DNA of 64,000 bases from Cristatella mucedo (GCA_009760855.2 WPIO01000013.1:6098001-6162000); one strand, 5' to 3'; counted from the stretch's first letter, positions 1-30,110 are shown. Numbers and translations: made by a program. Notes: generated by a model from the letters alone, not told the origin.

Positions 1-448
1 AGCCGCGAGCCCGCAGCCACTCCGCCCAAGGCCTTCCAGGGGGAGGCAATCAAGGCAACGCTGGCCATAGGCTCGTCCTAATACTGGCGGCAGCCATTGA
101 GGAACACGCCCAGTGCCGGCGGAAACCTTGGGTGTAACTTGTGCCCAGTATAGCGACAGGTGCATATGAAGAACCGGAGGTAATTCTAAATTCGTAATGG
201 TAATATGTGCTGAGATTTCTGAATGCGTCCGAAGACAAAAGGTGCGACCGGGCACCTAACCGATCGATAGCTGGGAGGGCGCCGCCGGCTGAAATTGAAT
301 TTCCCGCTTAGTGACGCCGGCGTTATTTACGGTCCCTTTAATAGACGCGTGGCTTTCCTGGCCCTCTTTGTCCTCGACGGCCGCTGTCCGCCCGCGCCTA
401 GTCAGACGAAGCACCCCGCGAGCTGGTAAGAGCTCGTTCCGCGTCGCT
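1..448. other. 5' flank / probable 5' UTR of SKP2
   Basis: No conserved coding exon is recognisable here. The frame used by the first SKP2 exon stays open upstream to an ATG at 311, so translation could begin at 311 (46 extra residues) instead of 449; neither extension looks like known SKP2. ORFs on the opposite strand (for example 256-801) are shadows of the GC-rich first exon. An exact E2F-type motif lies at 300-307. Confidence 0.5.
300..307 (+). promoter_or_regulatory. Candidate E2F binding site upstream of SKP2
   Basis: The octamer TTTCCCGC fits the E2F consensus TTTSSCGC and lies about 140 bp upstream of the preferred ATG. Mammalian SKP2 is a known E2F target, so the position makes biological sense. 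An 8-bp motif can occur by chance, and the transcription start is unknown. Confidence 0.3.
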
Positions 449-3400
449 ATGGCGCACTCGTCTAGCGCCGACAGCCGAGATGCGTCTAGTCGCAGGTACG
501 TCGCGCCGCCGCCGCCGCTCGCGGCTAGCGAAGGTCCGAAGGCACCGGTCGCCGCTGCACCCGCGCAGTTTGAATCCAGTCGAAGCGACGAGCGCGCAGA
601 ACTGCCCGCCGCTGCCGCGAAGACGTCATCTCCGGCCGCGCCGTTGCGACTCCCCTTTCTCTTGCTGCTTACTCGGCTGCTGCTTTTTCTGACCGCCGCC
701 GCCGCGGCCTCCAACCTTTTCGCCCGTGCCGTGCGCAGAGCTCTGAGCCGCGACGAGGCTGACGGTGGCGGCGGCGGCAGCAGCGGATCCGATGGCAGCA
801 CGCAGCACCGCCGCCGCCTCGGGGATGAGCCCGAGCCAGCGCTCGCGGCGGCGGCGGCTGCCTCGGCGAGCCGTGCGGCGCCCGCCTGGCAGTTCTACGC
901 CCGACGAAGAGGCCGCGCCGCCGCCGACTCGGCGCCGGCCGCCAAGCGATTCAAAAAGGCCGCGCTCGAGTCTTTCGCCGACGCCGACCTGGGCGTGATC
1001 GGTGTGCTGCCCGACGACGACGACGTTGACGTAGAAGACTGCGCAGCAGAAGGAATTCGTCGAGAACTGTTCGCAGCCTACGACGGCGTCGACTACAAGC
1101 CGACTCCGCAGCTGCCCAGGTCCCGGAGCTTCGTGGCCGAGGTGAGCTCGCTCGCTCGTGCCTGCTCTGCTCTCACACTGTCGCAGGGAGGCACGTCGCC
1201 TGAGGCACCTCGCCTGAGGTGAGGTGCTGCCTGAGTGCTGCTAAGACGTGTCCTTAGCCCGGCGGCTCCGTTGCTCTCGCGCGTCACGACGCGCGGATTC
1301 GAGTCAAGCAGCAGACGACTCCTAAGCCGCGCCCTTTGCCCAAGCCGCGCGAAAGTCACTCAGGAGCTGCTGCTTCCATGCTACTCACTACCTCAACTGC
1401 TCTCTCCTGCTCTCCTGATTCTGCTATGCTTTCCACTTTCTCTTTGTTGCGTGAGATGAAGTCTGTTGGCTACCGAATGCGTACCGAAAGCCGCTTAGGC
1501 TGTGAGTACGCTATACAAAACTCTCCTGCGTAACACCCACATGGTCTTTATGACTTTGTGGAGTTGCAGGCAGAAATTTATTACAGTACATTCGGGCTGT
1601 GCTGCCACTGCAAAAGTGAGGCTGTTCGCTGAGCTACCGTTCACTCTTTTGTTTTGCCTCAATTGCAGGCGGTGAAAGCCTCGGCGCTTGCGATTAAGCC
1701 TGTCACCTACTCGGAAGTGTACGACACGCCGCAGTCGGCGGGCCGGCATGAAAGCGACAGCCAGTGCTCATTTGCCATCAGGAGGAAGCCGAACAAGTCG
1801 AGCAGTCAGGAAGGTTCGTCTCGCCAGCGGCGCTCACCGCTTGGAGCCGTCCGCTGCGGACTGCAAACGTGCCTCCTCTCCTCTCGCCGTGCAACTATCA
1901 TCATGTGCACCTCCCGCTGAGCACTGCCGGCCCCCGTCCCCTCCCACCGGCTCAGCTGCTGCAGCCGGCCGCTTGCGGCCTCGTGCTGGTGTAACGCTCC
2001 TCAGTGGCAGACAACTCCACTGGTGGCTTGCAGCTTCCAGGGGCAGCCTGTCGAAGCTGACGAGGAAGCGGCGATCGGCGCCATCATCCCTCCCTGCAGA
2101 TGCCGCAGCTGCACTGCGGTTGGCCGCACGAGCAAACTCAGCCTTCCCCTGTTCGGCCTGCTTGCTCTCCACCCCCCCCCCTGCCTGCCCCTCCCCAGCT
2201 GCTCCCAGTTTCGGCTCCGTCTGTCTGTCTGCCTGCGAGCCAGTAGCCCCGTGGGGTGCGTGCTGGCAGCACGCGCCCCGTCGAGCCGGCGCAGCCAGTG
2301 CTGTGCGAGCGCGCATGCCTCCGGCTGCGCCGGCCAACCTCGCGGCACCTCGGTTGGCGCCGCCTCGTTGCAGGGTACTTCAGCTCGCTCGCCGACGAGC
2401 TCGTGCTGGCCGTGCTCCGCTTCCTGCCGCATCGCGAGCTGGCTCGCTGCGCCCGCGTCTGCCGACGATGGCATCGATTGTCGTGAGTGCTGCGCCGCCG
2501 CCGCCGCCGCACCGGTCCGTGGCTGCTGTCGAGGTTGCCGCTGCTGCTGCCGCCGCCACGGCTTCGTTACGAAAAAAAGGCAGCTCCTCGTCAAAGTGAA
2601 TGCAGCAGCAGTCTACGACGGCTGCCCGGCCATTGTCGTCGCTATGATATGTGCACCACGGCCCACCCGGAAGAATCGCCTGCGAGCTGAGGCTGTTATA
2701 TCTGCCTCCGATCCCATCTGATTTGTATTGGGAGGGTTGGTTACGGCAGCGGCGAGCGCCGCTTTGCTCGGACTTACCTGCTTGCCCTGTCGGTGACCAC
2801 GGGCGAGGCTGCAGAGCTGAATGTAAGCAGAATAATCGAGAGCAAATCACTGTCGTTCTGGGACTGCTGCGCTCGGGCACTGGGTCGGCGGCGCCCGGTT
2901 GCAGCACGTTTTATGTAAGTGCAGCTCTTGTGTCGTAAGGTTAAACTATATTCCCCATGCAGTGAGCCGTAGTCGAGCAGCGAGCAGCGAATGGACTTCA
3001 AGGATCTGTCACTCACTTTTAAGTTTCTTCATTCTTAGCTTCAGCCTACCTATCAGACCTAATCCCCCTGCCAGGCTGGGCATCGTACCACGGCTTTTCT
3101 GAATCAAATCGTTTAGTTACATCTCGTACGAACATCAAATCCTGGAGAGACCGTGCCTTTAGTTCGTATGCTCCCAAAGTCTGAAACTCACTCCCGACAT
3201 GCATCACGACATAGCTAAAAATACATCTATTTATTGCAGCATTTAGTGGCTCCATGTGATTCGTCCTTTAAGTGCTTATGCGTGCTGACACATGCATGCT
3301 GCCACTAAAACATTCGCATGCTGACCCTGTGCATGTCACCTCTAACCATGTTATGCTTGTTGATATTGAGCACGCTTCCACATTTGCCTGCTGACCCAGT

Positions 3401-5032
3401 GCATGTAACCCCTAACCATGTTATTCATTTTGTTTGTTTTTCAAGCATGATTTTACTTACCATTCTATTGCGTATCACTTTGCAGCAAATGTAAAGCGCC
3501 TAGAAAGAGATTGAGTTCTCTGAGGGCGCTTTATCGAGTGCAATATTATTATTATTATTATTATTAGCCGTCCGATCGTGCTTCCTCTGCACCAAATTTG
3601 AAGTGCTTAGAAAGAGATTGAGTTATCTCTCGGGGCAATAAACAAATGTATTGTTATTACTATTGTTACTTTTACTACTATGGTGTCTTAGTGGCCACTG
3701 TGAGACCAGCAATGACGATAATAGTTCTGGTAATAGTTATATTAATAAAAAAAAAATGTGTACCCTATGAGAACTAAATCTCCATTCGGATGCCTTAGAG
3801 CTGCAAGAGAAGCGATAAACAAGGATTAATGATGCGCACACTGTCATGCACAGACAAGCATGCAAAATCAGACACGGAGTATGCTTAGATAGGCCTACAT
3901 ATGCACCCGATAAGACACTCAAGATCACTGGTTAGTAGGTCCCTGGTTAGCAACAAGCACTGAATAATGCATACGAGATCAAGCAAAGCACGCAGAAACA
4001 AAAAAGACGATTTTGCTGTATGGGTGCTGGTCAACTGAGCAGACGTGATGCCTCTGTTGCTGAGACTTAAAGGATATATAGTCACCACAGGCAGCGGTGC
4101 CAGGATTTTCGTTAAATCTGGCAAGACCTGCAAAAAAAATCGCAAGACCCTCAAAATGTTTGTGTTGGCAGGGCTGGGCCCAAAATTTATATAGAAAATA
4201 TACAGCACACAATCATAGTATTTATTTGACACAAACTCGGCAATTGCTCACCGAGTGGACTTGCGACATAATTTTGTCGTCGGTGAAAGTGAGGGGCTGG
4301 CCAGGTCACTGCTCCACTGTAGGAAGAGGAATGCCCTCCCCCTGCCACTGACAGGTCAGGTGACAGAAGCCGGAAGTGACTTTTGGTGGCTACGAATTTA
4401 AGGCCCGACCACCAAAAGGTTTGAATTTAGTGTGCGGAGCGGGAGACTAATGGCAGTGGTGCATCAGGTGATTCGAGAGCACTTTGGTGGAGCAATTATA
4501 GTAATGATAATGATAGTAATTTTGTATAGCACCTAAGAGAACTAAATATCTTCAATAGGCGCTAGACAGTTGCTACAGGCTGGTCCAAACTAAGCTTGCT
4601 GGATGAATGCTTGTGTGACTCCCATGCGAGCAAGCAGGCCGTAGGACCTGCCACTTTGCCATAGAGTTGGTGGTGGCCAAAATGGCAGCAGGGCATGAGC
4701 GGAAGGGGTTGTGGCCATTTCACTAGCACTCGCTAGTTGCACTCGGCTTGCAGTGTCGGTCCAAAGAGTGTGTGTCACCCCCTCCCCCCTAGCTGATGTC
4801 CCCCGTCTGCGTAAGAGCTTCGAAGTAGGATGCTCGCTGTGATGAGAGAGGAGCGCTTTTCAGACGCCCGCGAGCTCGCCTTCGTTTCCAGGCTCGACGA
4901 GGATTTGTGGAAGCGTGTGAACCTCTCTGGCCGAAGCCTGGCCAGCGGTGTGGTTGGCACCGTTGTATCGAGGGGCGCACAGTACATCAGCCTCACGAAG
5001 GCCGAGGTGCGTTGCATTACGAAGTGTGCCGG

Positions 5033-5066
<34 letters not shown>

Positions 5067-8000
5067 GTCACTGCTACCTCTGGTGTCGCCGCCGTGTCAA
5101 CTGCACTGTTAGGAAAATCTTGGCTATGCTGGCAATGCAGTAATCATTAGCTTGAGCAAGACCGGAAAAACTCCCAAAGAGAGGGGTGGCAAACGAGCAC
5201 TTGTAGGGGGCGCTGCGGGAGGATGGAAGCCGTGCCAGGTGGGGCTAACCGGCAAATAGTTGCGGCTGACGTTGTATTATTGATAGGCAAGGGTATGAGT
5301 ATCCAAGGGTCATGGCCGCTACAAGAGTCATGGCTGCCGAAAGGGTCATGGCTGCCTCTTGGGCTTTGCATTGTGGCCGAGTCTGGGATGCGCACACAAT
5401 GGTTCATTATTCGCTCACGGTCAGCCGAACGCAGCACGAGCTTGGCTTTTTCTAGTGCTTCACTCTCTCGCTAGCGTGACCGGACCGTACTTTTGCAGAT
5501 ACTCACACCGCTGTTCACCAGCGACCCGGTGCCTCGCTGGCACGGCAACGAGGGTGTCAGCAGCAGCCGGCTGCTCTATCTCGACATATCGATGGCGAGC
5601 ATCGGCACTGACGGTCTCGCCGAGCTGCTGTCGCACTGTCGCTCGCTACGCAAGCTCAGTCTGGAGGGCTGCACCGTGTCGGATGAAGTGTGCAGGTCAG
5701 TACAAGACGTGCGCCGCCGCTGCTGCTCAACAACCGTCGGCTCGCCCTCTGTGAGTGGCTGCGGGTGGGCTTGCATCGTGCACTGGCACTCGCTTGAAGC
5801 ACTGCTACATAGTTGCGCAACGCAAAGCGAAGAGGGGAAGAGAGCGCTTACTCTGGGAAGCAGCCGGAGATGGCGGGGCAAGGCGCCTCGGTCAATGCGC
5901 TCCTGACCGCTAGCTGCCTGCCCGCCGCCGCCGCTCCTCGTTTTTTGGCAGCGCAGTCAGGCGGGCGACCATAGCCGGCAAAGAGGCGAGGCTCGGTGCC
6001 GGGTGCTGCATTGAATTTGCCTGCAGGGGGCCTTCGAAGCGTAGCAGCCGGTCGAAGTCAAGTGGGCGAAGGTGGCTATGGCTCTGCTGTCCGCTGACGT
6101 GCTGCCAGCCGCTGCCAGCTCAGCTCGGTGGGGCAGCATTTTTGCACCGTGACCTGTGGCCGCCGAACGGAGGCGCTTTTTCCTTTTCTCGCCCGGCCGT
6201 CCTCGTTATTCTGGCTCCTACGTTGTTCACTCTTTTTTCTTTTTTGTTTAGGTTTATTGGCAAGAATGCCTGCCTCAACACGTTGAATCTCACCCAGTGC
6301 GATGGCCTTGCATTGCCTGGCATGCTGGCCATATGCGAAGGCTGTCCCCTGTACGTATGCAGCGCGGTTGCGTATGCTGGCCTCTCTGTCTGCTAGCTTG
6401 CTGCTGCTACTGAGCATAAAAGCTCGTGCTTTGTTATGGACGTGGCCAGCACATGACTCACGTGGGAGACACGGGACAGCTGGTTTTCGATTAACCCAGA
6501 AAATGGGAGGCGGCTTCAGTTTGACTCACGTGACACTCGTTCGTTCGCATGGTTCTGCTCTGCTATCCTCAGCCCATTATGGAGGCTCAGACCGGAAGGG
6601 GGGTGAGGAAAGTCCTGGTTCCAGTCCACCGTGCTAGATTGTACAGTCACGGTTTAGTGCCTGTGGGCGTGCCACTCGCACAGTTACTGCGACGATGCCA
6701 AGATACCATGCCCGATCGTTGTGCATCCGCTGCTTCCGGTTCTTGTCTTTCACTCTGCGGTGGCATATGATGTAGGTTAACATCGCTCAATGTGGCTTGG
6801 ACCCCGCTCAACAAGGAAGCCATCGCCCGGCTAGTGCACGGTCTACCTGCCGGTCTAAGTCAGCTCAATCTCTCCGGCTTCCGTGACCGCCTGAAGGACA
6901 GCGGTACGTTGGTCTCTCGATCGTCTGCTCACGAGAAGCGCCGCTCAATGAGCTGTGGCGTGTCGGCTGCTCGCAGATGTGAAGCGCGGTGGCAGCCTCG
7001 CTTCTCCTTTTTTTTCGCACAGACGTCTTGCAGCTGGTCAAGACGTGCTCGCACATAGTCGAGCTCGATCTCAGCGACAGCACCCGCCTCGGTCCAGACT
7101 CGGTAGGACACTTGGTCCGATACTTGCATGGCAGTCTGCAGCAGCTGTCGATGAGTCGTTGCTACATGGTGGACGCTCGGGCATTGTCGTGAGTATTATT
7201 GGCTCGGCGGAGTTGCTCAACTGAGCTGCTGTCACTGGGAGCAAAGATTAAAGCCTCGAGCTTCCTTATGGCCGCTTCGGTGTGCGTGATTCGAATGCAT
7301 TTGCTGCTGTGTGAGAGACGGACGAGCAGACAGACTAATGGACTAATGGATGATAGAGGCAGAAAGTAGAGCTGGACCTGCTGCTCCTGCTGCCCTAATA
7401 GTGTTTGCTCTTCTTGGTGGCCTTTGGTTTGAATTCTAGCATATGTGACCAGAGCGACTGACTGCTCCACTTAGGATAATATATTATTATTTATTATTTA
7501 TTTTATATACCCAATGGTTGAGGTTTTCGTCCCGATCAAGGTCTTCGTTGGCGTCGCAGTTGCCACATCACACCACTTCTCGCCGACCTGCACTGGCTCC
7601 TAGTCAAGCAACGCATCGACTTCAAGGTTTTATCACTCACGTTTAGGTCGCCTCATTCTTTAGCTCCAGCCTATCTCTCAGATCTACTCCCCCACCGGGC
7701 CAAGCATCGTACCACTCGCTTTTCTGAATCCAACAGTTTACCAATACCTCGTACAAACCTCAAATCCTTTGGAGACTGCATTTAGTTCGTATGCTCCCAA
7801 AGCCTAGAACTCCCTCCCGACTTGCGTCAGAACATCCCCTTACTTTACCACATTTAAAAAGAACTTAAAAATACACCTATTTAGGACAGCATTTAGTGGG
7901 TCCCTGTGATTCGTCCTTGATGTGCTTATACATGCTGACCCTGTGCATGTCACCCCTAACCATGTTTTTCATGTTGTTTGTTTATCAAGCATGATAGTAC

Positions 8001-8256
8001 TCACCATTCAATTGTGTTTCCCTTTGCAGCAAATGTAAAGCGCCTAGAAAGAGATTGAGTTCTCTGAGGGCGCTTTATCAAGTGCATTATTATATATATA
8101 TATTTATTTGTTTATTCACTTTACATTTAAAAAGAAGCTAAAATCCACATGTTCCTTACAGTATTTGCTATGTCGAGTGAATTGGCATTTGTGTGCTAGC
8201 TAATTCGGGCTGAAATTGTGCATGTCATGTCTAACTAATTGACACACTTCCTTTCC

Positions 8257-8346
<90 letters not shown>

Positions 8347-10108
8347 GCATAGAGAAAGATTTAGCTCTCTAAAGAGTGCTGTAGGAATGTTAACCTTTAT
8401 TAGTATTATAAACTGCTGCAACCTCAGCTAGTATACAATGGCAATGCCGACTAAAGGGGCTCTAAAGAATGATAAGTGATGAGCAACATACAGTTATAAA
8501 GCAATCAATTCATGAATCACGTTTCTAGACAACAGCTAATCAAGCATTGTAAATCTAAACGGTCCTTTTTACTACTTGATCCTAGCCCCAAGGACTCTTT
8601 TGTCTAGCGCCCTAAGAGAACCTGATCTCTATTCAGGCGTTTCACGTGTGCCACGGGGCTCGAGTCCACGACCTCAGCCAGTTACTTCCTTGCAACTCAC
8701 TTCCTCGGCTACCCTCCTGACTGATATACTTCTCACTTTCTCTTTCTTGCTCTTGTTCTTGAGTTATAGACCCGATATATTTCACTACATTTAACCTGCC
8801 TAAATTCAGCTATTTAACATTACAAAATTTTGGGATGGTTTAAACAGGTATCCCACATCCAAGTTGGTCCACACATTCACGTCATCCAGTCTTGACTTCT
8901 GTAACCCATTACTCCCACGGCTTCCAGCCTGTCCAATCGTAATTGCCACATTACACCACTTCTCACTGACCTGCTCCTCATCATGCAGCTTATCAACTTC
9001 ATGATTTTAATGCCCACTTTTAGGTCCCATCGTTTTGTTGTTCCAGCCTACCTATCTGAACTGCTTTCTAATCAGGCTTGGCATCCGGCCATTTGCTCTT
9101 CTGACTCATGTCACACAGGTGTGTCTCTAATCAACCTCAAACCTTTGGAGACTGCGCACTCGGCTGGTTAGACCCAATGGTTGAGGTTTTCGCCCCGACC
9201 AAGGTCTGGCCAAGGTCGTAGGCTCGAGCCCCGAGGCACATGTGAAGTGCCTTCATAGACATTAAATTCTCGTAGGGTGCTATACGAATGAATTAATTTT
9301 TTTAGTTCGTATGCTCCCAAAGCCCGGATCTTGCACCTGACTGACTTGACACTCCCTGACTTGATGGCATGTAAAAGTATGCTAAAACCCCTCCTATTCC
9401 TCACAGCATTCGCTGTGTACGTGTAAGTAGTCGTCGAAAAAAATCCGTAATTTAAGAGCTGCTGGGTTATTGTGGATCGCCGTTTCCGTGAAGCCCAGTC
9501 CATCTGGAGACTAAAGTGTGAGTCTGCTTGCATTTGTTGTCATACCAGTTCAGACGTAATGAGCAAATGCTTTCGTCATTGTAAGCCAGCCCCCTTGAAC
9601 TTGAGACGCCTATTAACTATTAATGTTTCTCTTTCGCCCTCGTTTCTCCAGCCACCAAGGCTCATGCGATGCCTCCAGGTTTCCGAATTCGATTCGCCCC
9701 AACCCCCAACCACCACCACCACCACACGCGTTCTGTATACCGTGGATTGCTGGCGATAAATCAAGCAGCTCTGCAGAGCAGCCGGTTATAGCCTCGGAGC
9801 AGGGCCGAGCACGTTCGTGCGGGCGAGGCCACTCAAAGTCGGCCCCTGCTTCCTCTCCTTTTGAGCAGCTCTCGCTCAGCGAGCCTGCAGCTGTGGCTCC
9901 TCGGCTTTGCAGGTCTCTGCGACAGCTGGCCAATCTCAAGAGCCTGAACATATTCGGAACTTTTGAGCAGCAAATACTGGTGCAAATCCAGCAATCGCTG
10001 AGCGGCGTTGCACTCAACGGCAACCTATTTTCGACGATAGCCCGACCCACGGTGGGCGTATGCAGAACAAGCATATGGAACGAGAGAGTTCGCGAGCTGA
10101 CTTGGTGA
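449..10108 (+). CDS. SKP2: S-phase kinase-associated protein 2 (SCF F-box/LRR substrate receptor)
   Basis: Substrate receptor of the SCF(SKP2) ubiquitin ligase: the F-box binds SKP1 and the leucine-rich repeats hold substrates such as CDK inhibitors of the p27 type (family knowledge). Exons read from the sequence: 449-495, 739-1141, 1669-1813, 2374-2482, 4892-5006, 5499-5695, 6252-6350, 6776-6903, 7023-7188, 9913-10108; all junctions are GT-AG and phases join without a stop, giving 534 residues (human about 424). If 496-738 is not an intron the protein is 615 residues. The N-terminus (about 1-198) is Ala/Ser/Arg/Asp-rich and has a basic KRFKK stretch; the F-box is about 199-243, then LRRs. 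The C-terminus has FSTIARPTVG, closely matching the vertebrate SKP2 end (FTTIARPTIG). The extra N-terminal length and the start codon are the weak points. It is convergent with KRI1. Confidence 0.93.
496..738 (+). other. SKP2: Proposed short in-frame intron inside SKP2 exon 1
   Basis: CAG|GTACGT at 493-501 is a near-perfect donor, and GTGCGCAG at 731-738 is an acceptor preceded by a pyrimidine-rich tract and a ctgac branch-like motif near 688. The interval is 243 nt (81 codons) with no stop, so the frame reads through. Its translation is a leucine/alanine-rich hydrophobic stretch (around 645-700) that would be odd in a soluble F-box protein. Removing it keeps the frame (AG+A = Arg). Inferred; a transcript is needed. 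Confidence 0.6.
1365..1600 (+). mobile_element. LINE-D 3' end fragment in SKP2 intron
   Basis: This segment nearly repeats 58170-58385, running from the ctactcactacctcaactgc stretch through cgctatacaaaactctcctg to a ttacagtaca-like tail. It is a 5'-truncated copy containing only the last part of the LINE-D reading frame (…[13 protein letters not shown]…) and the 3' tail. Confidence 0.75.
2374..5006 (+). CDS. SKP2: SKP2 F-box exons (2374-2482 and 4892-5006)
   Basis: Exon 2374-2482 follows ttgcag and ends tc|gtgagt; exon 4892-5006 follows tttccag and ends GAG|gtgcgt. Joined in phase 2 they encode the F-box: LADELVLAVLRFLPHRELAR, then CARVCRRWHRLSLDEDLW and KRVNLSGRSLASG. This aligns with human [38 protein letters not shown] and QTLDLTGKNL. 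The Leu/Pro and Trp positions typical of SKP1-contacting F-boxes are present. The 2.4-kb intron between them holds a LINE-C fragment. Confidence 0.93.
2990..3665 (+). mobile_element. LINE-C 3' fragments in SKP2 intron
   Basis: 2990-3565 repeats the CR1/L2-type C-terminal reading frame in decayed form and ends with gcgcctagaaagagattgag, tctctgagggcgctttatc and an (ATT)n tail. A second, shorter copy of only the terminal segment follows at about 3570-3665. Both are 5' truncated and frameshifted. Confidence 0.8.
3755..3905 (-). repeat. Dispersed repeat fragment
   Basis: Related to 55225-55370: both contain gctgcaagagaagc followed by an attaatga and agataggc/agataagc context after a LINE/SINE-like tail motif. 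A further short fragment with the reverse SINE-B tail (agcacctaagagaactaaat) lies at about 4510-4565. The family is unassigned; between 3905 and 4890 I see nothing else coding. Confidence 0.45.
5032..5064 (+). repeat. (CTG)n trinucleotide repeat in SKP2 intron
   Basis: About ten to eleven CTG units begin about 26 nt after the donor of the 4892-5006 exon. It is intronic in the gene model; the donor GAG|gtgcgt precedes it. Confidence 0.9.
5499..10108 (+). CDS. SKP2: SKP2 leucine-rich-repeat exons and C-terminal tail
   Basis: Six exons (5499-5695, 6252-6350, 6776-6903, 7023-7188, 9913-10108 plus the joins listed for the gene) carry successive LRRs: LRKLSLEGCTVSDE, LNTLNLTQCDGLALP, LTSLNVAWTPLNKEA, LSQLNLSGFRDRLKD, IVELDLSDSTRLGPD, LQQLSMSRCYMVDA, LKSLNIFGTFEQQ. 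Each has a counterpart in human SKP2 in the same order, including LNLSGYRKNLQKSD and LSLSRCYD. The stop TGA is at 10106-10108. The tail after the TIARPT motif is slightly shorter than in vertebrates. Not all exons coincide one-to-one with LRRs. Confidence 0.93.
7548..8100 (+). mobile_element. LINE-C fragment in last SKP2 intron
   Basis: Starts within the segment for LHWL.VKQRIDF (ctgcactggctcctagtcaa) and continues to the 3' tail gcgcctagaaagagattgag plus a TA-rich end. The frame is broken by several indels. It lies in the 7189-9912 intron of SKP2. Confidence 0.85.
8259..8342. repeat. (TA)n microsatellite, about 40 units
   Basis: Uninterrupted TA dinucleotides. The YIYIYI-type ORF across it is an artefact. 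Confidence 0.97.
8594..8690 (-). mobile_element. SINE-B fragment
   Basis: Reverse-oriented tail (gagaacctgatctctattca) followed by the box B region (cgaggctcgtg-like, here ggggctcgagtccacgacct). The 5' tRNA-like part is lost. Confidence 0.6.
8833..9425 (+). mobile_element. Decayed LINE-C copy interrupted by a SINE-B
   Basis: The left part (8833 to about 9165) carries the segment from the intact-copy [11 protein letters not shown] region to tttggagactgc. The right part (about 9300-9425) resumes with ttagttcgtatgctcccaaa, which is contiguous with gagactgc in the other copies (for example 7770-7800). SINE-B at 9168-9298 sits between them, so the SINE is younger. Confidence 0.75.
9168..9298 (+). 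mobile_element. SINE-B (tRNA-derived) inserted in LINE-C
   Basis: Contains gttgaggttttcgccccgac, a box B-like ggctcgagccccgag and the tail gacattaaattctcgtaggg with tatacgaatgaatta. It matches the copies at 37926 and 40513. Confidence 0.75.
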
Positions 10109-10594
10109 AACCGGAACAGCAGCCATTCGTTCGTGATTCCAGCGGCCGTCTACTGCAGCCAAGTCGACTGCGCTCAGCTGCTCACTTTGGGTGACTCGCT
10201 GGTTGCTCAGGAGTGCTGCTGCAATGGCTTGGCAAACAGCAGTCGCCTCATTTACCGCGCTCGGGTGGTGGTGGCAGCAGTGCAATGCACAAAGTGTCTT
10301 CCGAGGCGATGCACTGCTTGCTTTGGTCTCACGCTGCTGCAGGCTTTTTTTGCAGTTGCACGAGCTCTCGCGAGATCCTGTGTCTAGTCGTAAGCAGTTG
10401 CTTTGTTTTTTGTTTTTGTAACGTCAGCCACTGCAGTCACACCGAGGCCTTGTTTCAGAAGCTGCATTTGTAATGTTTCGTAACTAGTTACGCTCTCGTT
10501 CTTAGCGTGAATGTTTTTGAAAGCTGCATTTGTTAAGAGAAAAACTGTGTCTACTTATTTTGCTACAAATGAAGAAAATGTATTCGCAGACGCT
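10109..10594. other. Spacer between convergent SKP2 and KRI1
   Basis: Presumably both 3' UTRs. I see no AATAAA or ATTAAA on either strand and no repeat; there are T-rich runs at 10400-10420. The two stop codons are only 486 bp apart, so the 3' UTRs may overlap. Confidence 0.5.
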
Positions 10595-29451
<18,857 letters not shown>

Positions 29452-29735
29452 GCTTCGCATGAACGACCTTGACAATATCTGTAAATGGACTCGCCACCAC
29501 TACTTGCCGGACATTGACAGATGTACAACTTGCTGTGGGATTTGGCGGAGGAGCGGTATGAGAATATCTGTACATTTCTAAAGCTATGACTCGTTAAGTT
29601 GTTTTTAAGACGCTGCTTCCTGTAATATGGCTGAGATATATTGTAAATGTGCATCGCGTCTTTAGTAGACAGTGCGGGCTATGGGGCGAGTTGTAAAGCC
29701 CCTGGAGAGAGGATAAGTTCGCTTATAATAAAATA

Positions 29736-29917
29736 AATAAATAAATACTAGCTGATTTAACAGCTTCTTTGTATAGCGACAGAAGAGCCTTTACGACTTT
29801 CACCACCGCTTGCAGTGGCGATAAAGGATCGCCCACAGCAGGATTCGAACCCACGACCTCGTGACCGAGGTCGTGAAAAGCAACCGCCTCACACAGTGTG
29901 TCATCGCGGCTCTCACC
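29736..29917 (-). mobile_element. SINE-A
   Basis: Reverse copy: tail tactagctgatttaacagct with an (AATA)n run, body agaagagcctttacgacttt, box B ggattcgaacccacg, and the head ending ccgcctcacacagtg. Confidence 0.88.
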
Positions 29918-29934
29918 GACATGCGACGTTTCAC

Positions 29935-30110
29935 CATCTGTAACTCCACACAGACTGCGTGGGTGTTACTTAGGAGAGTTTTCTCTAGCACCCTTTAAGC
30001 CCAAGTGGCTTTGAGAATGAATTCGGTAGCCAGCAGCATCTCACGCAACAAAGAGAAAGCGAGAAGCCTAGCTGTCAGAAGGGCAGTCTAGGATGTGAGT
30101 AACATGGAAG
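29935..30110 (-). mobile_element. LINE-D 3' fragment
   Basis: Reverse of the terminal LINE-D segment: tctgtaactccacacagact, gtgggtgttact, aggagagttttctctagcac, ttcggtagccagcag. Confidence 0.7.

Noticed and set aside
256-808. Long minus-strand ORFs opposite the first SKP2 exon
   Set aside because: GC-rich, low-stop composition of the exon creates antisense shadows; no domain is recognisable.
1688-2907. Several long Ala/Ser/Pro/Arg ORFs on both strands in SKP2 introns
   Set aside because: They span clear splice junctions, overlap each other in different frames and have low-complexity composition without motifs.
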